From an uncultured Clostridia bacterium (GTDB lineage Bacteria; Bacillota; Clostridia; Christensenellales; Borkfalkiaceae): a DNA stretch of 64,000 nucleotides. Position numbers and translations under genes: made by a program. Positions 61,081 through 64,000 of this stretch are shown here, one piece after another. The stretch spans positions 62,001-126,000 of the forward strand of contig CALVXB010000002.1 of NCBI GenBank assembly GCA_944368775.1, written 5' to 3'. How positions within the stretch are numbered: position 1 is the stretch's first letter; the number at the start of each line of letters is the position of its first letter. The notes beneath the pieces are model-generated. The model saw only the letters and a list, made by a program, of their open reading frames with translations. It was not told the origin of the DNA and did not search any database.

Positions 61081-64000
61081 TTGAGTAATTCGGGAAAAAA
61101 GAAAACCACCAAAAAAAAGGAGGGCGCGCGCGTATTCACGCGTGAGACGGTCGGGCTGGTGCTCGCGCTGTTCACGCTCGTCGCGCTGGTCATGTTCGTC
61201 TCGCGCGGCGCCATCTTCGGCGAAGTGGGGGAGGCGGTCAGCTCCTTCCTCCTGGGCGTGTTCGGCTACGCGACGTTCGTCGTGTTCGCCCTGCTCGCCT
61301 ACGCGAGCGTCGCGCTCGTCTCCGGCAAGCACATCAAGGCGTCCGCAGGCACGGTCGTCTTTTCGGCGCTGCTCGTGCTGTTCGCCTTCTGCCTCGCGCA
61401 CACCATCACGGCGGCGGTCGGCGGGCTCGCGTACGAGGGCTACGGCGCCTACCTCGGCGACTGCTTCGCCGCGGGCGAGGGCGGCTTCGGCACCTCGATG
61501 GCGGGCGGCGCGCTTTGCGGCCTGCTCGTCTACCCCGTCGTGCGCCTGACCACCGACATCGGCGGCTATATCATCTTCTCGCTGCTCGTCCTCGGCGCGG
61601 CGTACTTTTTGTACGTCGGCCTGCGCGATTCTTCCGCCGCCGCGCCCCGCGCACGCGCGGGCAAGGCGCGCGCGGCGCAGGCAAAGCAGGGCAAGGGCGC
61701 AGAGGCGGTATTCGCGGGCGAGGCCTCGGCCGCCCCCGTGCAGCCCCCGCAGACGGCCGACCCGTACTACCCGCAAGACGCGCAGCCGCAGGCCATGCAG
61801 CAGCAGTACCCGCCGCAGCAGCCGCAGCAGCAGTATGCGCCGCCGCAGCAGCCCGCGCAATCCAATCATATGTATGTGGGGGAGGATACCTTCGCCTTCA
61901 AGACCCGCCGCGAGCTGCGGCAGGAGTCCCGCCGCGAGCGCGAAGAGCGCCGCAAGCGTGAAGAGGAGGAAAAGCTCTCGCCCGAAGAGCGCGCCCATCG
62001 CCTGCTGTATCCGAACCGCCCCATGCCCAAGTTCGACAAAAAGAAGCAGCAGCCCGCAAAGCCCGCTCCTTCTCCCGCCAAAAACGACGGGTACAACAAC
62101 TATATCAACAACCGCATCTACGACGACAGCTCCTACTTCAACGACCGCGCGCGCGGCACCATCTCTCGCGAGCAGTATTCAAAGAATTTCAGCAACACGC
62201 GCAGCATTTTAGAGGGGCACGAGCTCTCCAGCCCCCGCTCGCCCATCCCGCAGCCCGTCGACCCGTCCTTGCAGCAGCAGGCGGCAGAACAGGCCGCGCA
62301 GCCGCAGGGCACGCAGCCGCAGGGAGAGACCTTCTCGCAGATGTTCCCAGAGGGGAACGCGCCCGCGGCGGAGCTTCCCAAAAAGATCCTCACCGACACC
62401 TCCCGCACCGCTCCGCCCGCTCAGCCGGACGTGCCCGTCTCCACCTATCGGCAAGACGGCGACTTCTACCGCAAAAACGATCGCGGCGACGCTGCGCCCG
62501 GCTTTGACACGCACAGCCCCATCTCTTCCTTCCTCGACGGTTCGTTTGCGGCCGAGCGGGGAGAGGATGCGGGCATCTCCTCGCACGACGTGCAGATGAA
62601 CAGCCGCGACGAGGAGCCCGGATTCGACGCGAGCGACTTTGCCCGCCGCATCGGGCTGGGCGGCGCGGCCTCCCGCCGCACCGAGCGCCCCTTATCGCCG
62701 CAGGAGCCCGCCCGCGAGACGCGTCTGCCCGACAACTTCCCGCCCATGACGCGGCGTACCGACGAGCCCGCGCGCGATAACTTCCCGCCCATGACGCGGC
62801 GCACCGACGAACCCGCGCGCGGCGAGCGCACGCAGTTTGCGCCCGACGCCGACGCTAATTCTTTTGAAGCGCCCGCAAACGGCCGCATCCTCGGCCGCAC
62901 GCAGGAACCGCCCGCCGACAACGGCAGGCTGTTCGGCGGAACGGACGCGAACGCCGCCTTCGGCGAGCCGGCAAACGGCCGCATCCTCGGCCGCGCCGAG
63001 GGCAATACGGCAGAGCCGCCCCGCGACGACCGCTTCGCGCGCTTCGAGCAGGAGGACGGCATCATCATCGGCGACCGCGCCCGCACCGAGCAGCAGACGC
63101 CGCCCGCGCCGCCCGCCGAGGAGGAGCGCTCGGCGCTCCGCCCCATCACCGACGAGCTGGATTCGGCGGTCAACCTCTTCGACGACGAGCCGCCCGCGCC
63201 TTCCGCCGTTCCCGGCGCCGTAGACGCGCTCGAGGCGGCAGAGGCTGCGCAGCCGCCCGCACGCCCCCGCCGCGCGCCCGCGGCAGAGGAGCCGCGCCCG
63301 CGCCACATCTACGCCCGCTACAACCCGCCGCCGCTGTCGCTGCTCAAAGACTACCCCAACACACTCTCCGCAGACAGCGACGAGGTGCGCTTCAATAAAG
63401 AGACCATCGTCGAAACGCTGTACAACCTGCTGCGCATCGAAACGCAGGTGGTGCGCGTGACGCAGGGCCCCGCCGTCACCCGCTACGACATCGAGCTCCC
63501 CGCCAACGTGCAGGCCTCTCGCGTGCTCGGCTGCGACCGCGAGCTGGCCATGCGCCTGCGCGCCCGCGACGGCGTCAACGTGCAGACCAACTACGAAAAC
63601 GGCTCCATCAGCATCGAGGTGCCCAACAAGCAGCGCGCGACGGTCGGGCTCAAAGAGATCATCACCTCGGCCGACTTCGTCAATTCCAAGCCCAATTCGC
63701 TGATGTTCGGCATGGGCAAGGACATCGAAGGGCGCGCCGTGTGCGGCGACATCTATAAGATGAAGCACCTGCTCGTCGCCGGCGCGACCGGCTCGGGCAA
63801 GAGCGTCTGCCTGACCTCGCTCATCGTCAGTCTGCTCTACAAGTACAGCCCCGAACAGCTCCGCCTCATCCTCATCGACCCCAAGCAGACGGAGTTCAGC
63901 ATTTACGAAAAGCTGCCCCACCTGATGATCAACGAGATCATCAGCGAACCCGCCAAGGTCATCTCCGTGCTCAATTGGGCGATCAACGAGATGGAGCGCC
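61081..64000 (+). CDS. ftsK: DNA translocase FtsK/SpoIIIE, 3' end cut by the window
   Basis: An open frame of 973 residues running off the right edge. TTG 61081 follows GAAGGGAG. The N-terminus has a Lys-rich start and four predicted membrane helices to about residue 185. A very long linker (about 190-745) is rich in Pro/Gln/Arg and contains repeats (DNFPPMTRRTDEPAR twice; EPANGRILGR twice). The motor begins near 750 (YDIELPANVQASRVL), with Walker A AGATGSGKS and Walker B LRLILIDPKQTEF. The gamma domain lies outside the window. It pumps chromosomal DNA through the septum. Confidence 0.93.
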   Translation, partial: MSNSGKKKTTKKKEGARVFTRETVGLVLALFTLVALVMFVSRGAIFGEVGEAVSSFLLGVFGYATFVVFALLAYASVALVSGKHIKASAGTVVFSALLVLFAFCLAHTITAAVGGLAYEGYGAYLGDCFAAGEGGFGTSMAGGALCGLLVYPVVRLTTDIGGYIIFSLLVLGAAYFLYVGLRDSSAAAPRARAGKARAAQAKQGKGAEAVFAGEASAAPVQPPQTADPYYPQDAQPQAMQQQYPPQQPQQQYAPPQQPAQSNHMYVGEDTFAFKTRRELRQESRREREERRKREEEEKLSPEERAHRLLYPNRPMPKFDKKKQQPAKPAPSPAKNDGYNNYINNRIYDDSSYFNDRARGTISREQYSKNFSNTRSILEGHELSSPRSPIPQPVDPSLQQQAAEQAAQPQGTQPQGETFSQMFPEGNAPAAELPKKILTDTSRTAPPAQPDVPVSTYRQDGDFYRKNDRGDAAPGFDTHSPISSFLDGSFAAERGEDAGISSHDVQMNSRDEEPGFDASDFARRIGLGGAASRRTERPLSPQEPARETRLPDNFPPMTRRTDEPARDNFPPMTRRTDEPARGERTQFAPDADANSFEAPANGRILGRTQEPPADNGRLFGGTDANAAFGEPANGRILGRAEGNTAEPPRDDRFARFEQEDGIIIGDRARTEQQTPPAPPAEEERSALRPITDELDSAVNLFDDEPPAPSAVPGAVDALEAAEAAQPPARPRRAPAAEEPRPRHIYARYNPPPLSLLKDYPNTLSADSDEVRFNKETIVETLYNLLRIETQVVRVTQGPAVTRYDIELPANVQASRVLGCDRELAMRLRARDGVNVQTNYENGSISIEVPNKQRATVGLKEIITSADFVNSKPNSLMFGMGKDIEGRAVCGDIYKMKHLLVAGATGSGKSVCLTSLIVSLLYKYSPEQLRLILIDPKQTEFSIYEKLPHLMINEIISEPAKVISVLNWAINEMER
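62727..62821 (+). repeat. 45-bp tandem duplication in the FtsK linker
   Basis: Two in-frame copies of a 45-bp unit encoding DNFPPMTRRTDEPAR, nearly identical at DNA level, starting near 62730 and 62775. A second repeat, ANGRILGR, occurs near 62877 and 62973. Confidence 0.8.

Overview
The window is one continuous stretch of a high-GC bacterial chromosome, densely packed with housekeeping genes. The gene set and order point to a Firmicutes (Clostridia) lineage: rpmE–DUF1385–prmC–prfA, cdaA, spoVG, an mraZ-led division and cell-wall (dcw) cluster, a ZTP riboswitch in front of pflB, and a MurE with the meso-DAP-type DNPR motif. High GC and Ala/Pro/Gln-rich linkers suggest an uncultured anaerobic gut clostridium (Christensenellales-like is my guess, not shown by the sequence). 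Fermentative metabolism is indicated by pyruvate formate-lyase and a probable Re-type citrate synthase. Promoters are strikingly canonical: at least a dozen fit TTGNNN-N17-TATAAT.

Layout. 1-5.2 kb: the end of a giant DUF4011-type helicase/nuclease. 5.2-9.9 kb: an SLBB microprotein, ComEC, HolA, the c-di-AMP synthase CdaA and a 39-residue CdaR-like membrane anchor. 9.9-13.6 kb: DUF1015 protein, aspartate kinase, SPFH protein. 13.7-15.3 kb: a lower-GC two-gene cassette (PD-(D/E)XK nuclease plus Cys-rich membrane protein) ending next to a tRNA-Ser. 15.8-17.0 kb: pyrophosphatase and a cysteine hydrolase. 17.0-18.8 kb: a clearly AT-rich island with an ImmA/IrrE peptidase abutting a membrane-anchored Mrr-type nuclease. 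18.9-22.3 kb (minus strand): dehydrogenase, cardiolipin synthase, HAD phosphatase. 22.6-30.7 kb: rpmE, DUF1385-PrmC fusion, prfA, aminotransferase, Re-citrate synthase-like protein, small P-loop protein, thrC. 30.8-33.9 kb: ZTP riboswitch, pflB, pflA. 34.0-39.7 kb (minus): trxB and the potABCD polyamine transporter. 39.9 kb: rpsT. 40.3-58.2 kb: murI and the dcw cluster mraZ-rsmH-ftsL-ftsI-murE-mraY-murD-ftsW-murA-ftsQ-ftsA-ftsZ, then spoVG (minus) and murC. 58.3-64 kb: DUF815 ATPase (minus), ilvC and the start of ftsK/spoIIIE.

How it works together. The 40-58 kb block makes the peptidoglycan precursor and the divisome; murF, murG and murB are not in it. It is divided by a promoter upstream of mraZ carrying three 10-bp-phased GTGG boxes (a probable MraZ autoregulatory site), a terminator-like hairpin between ftsL and ftsI, and a terminator-promoter junction between ftsQ and ftsA. 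The pfl operon has a complete ZTP riboswitch with overlapping terminator, linking formate supply to purine/folate state. The candidates for undescribed biology are the ImmA peptidase/membrane Mrr pair, the tRNA-adjacent nuclease cassette, and the CdaR microprotein.
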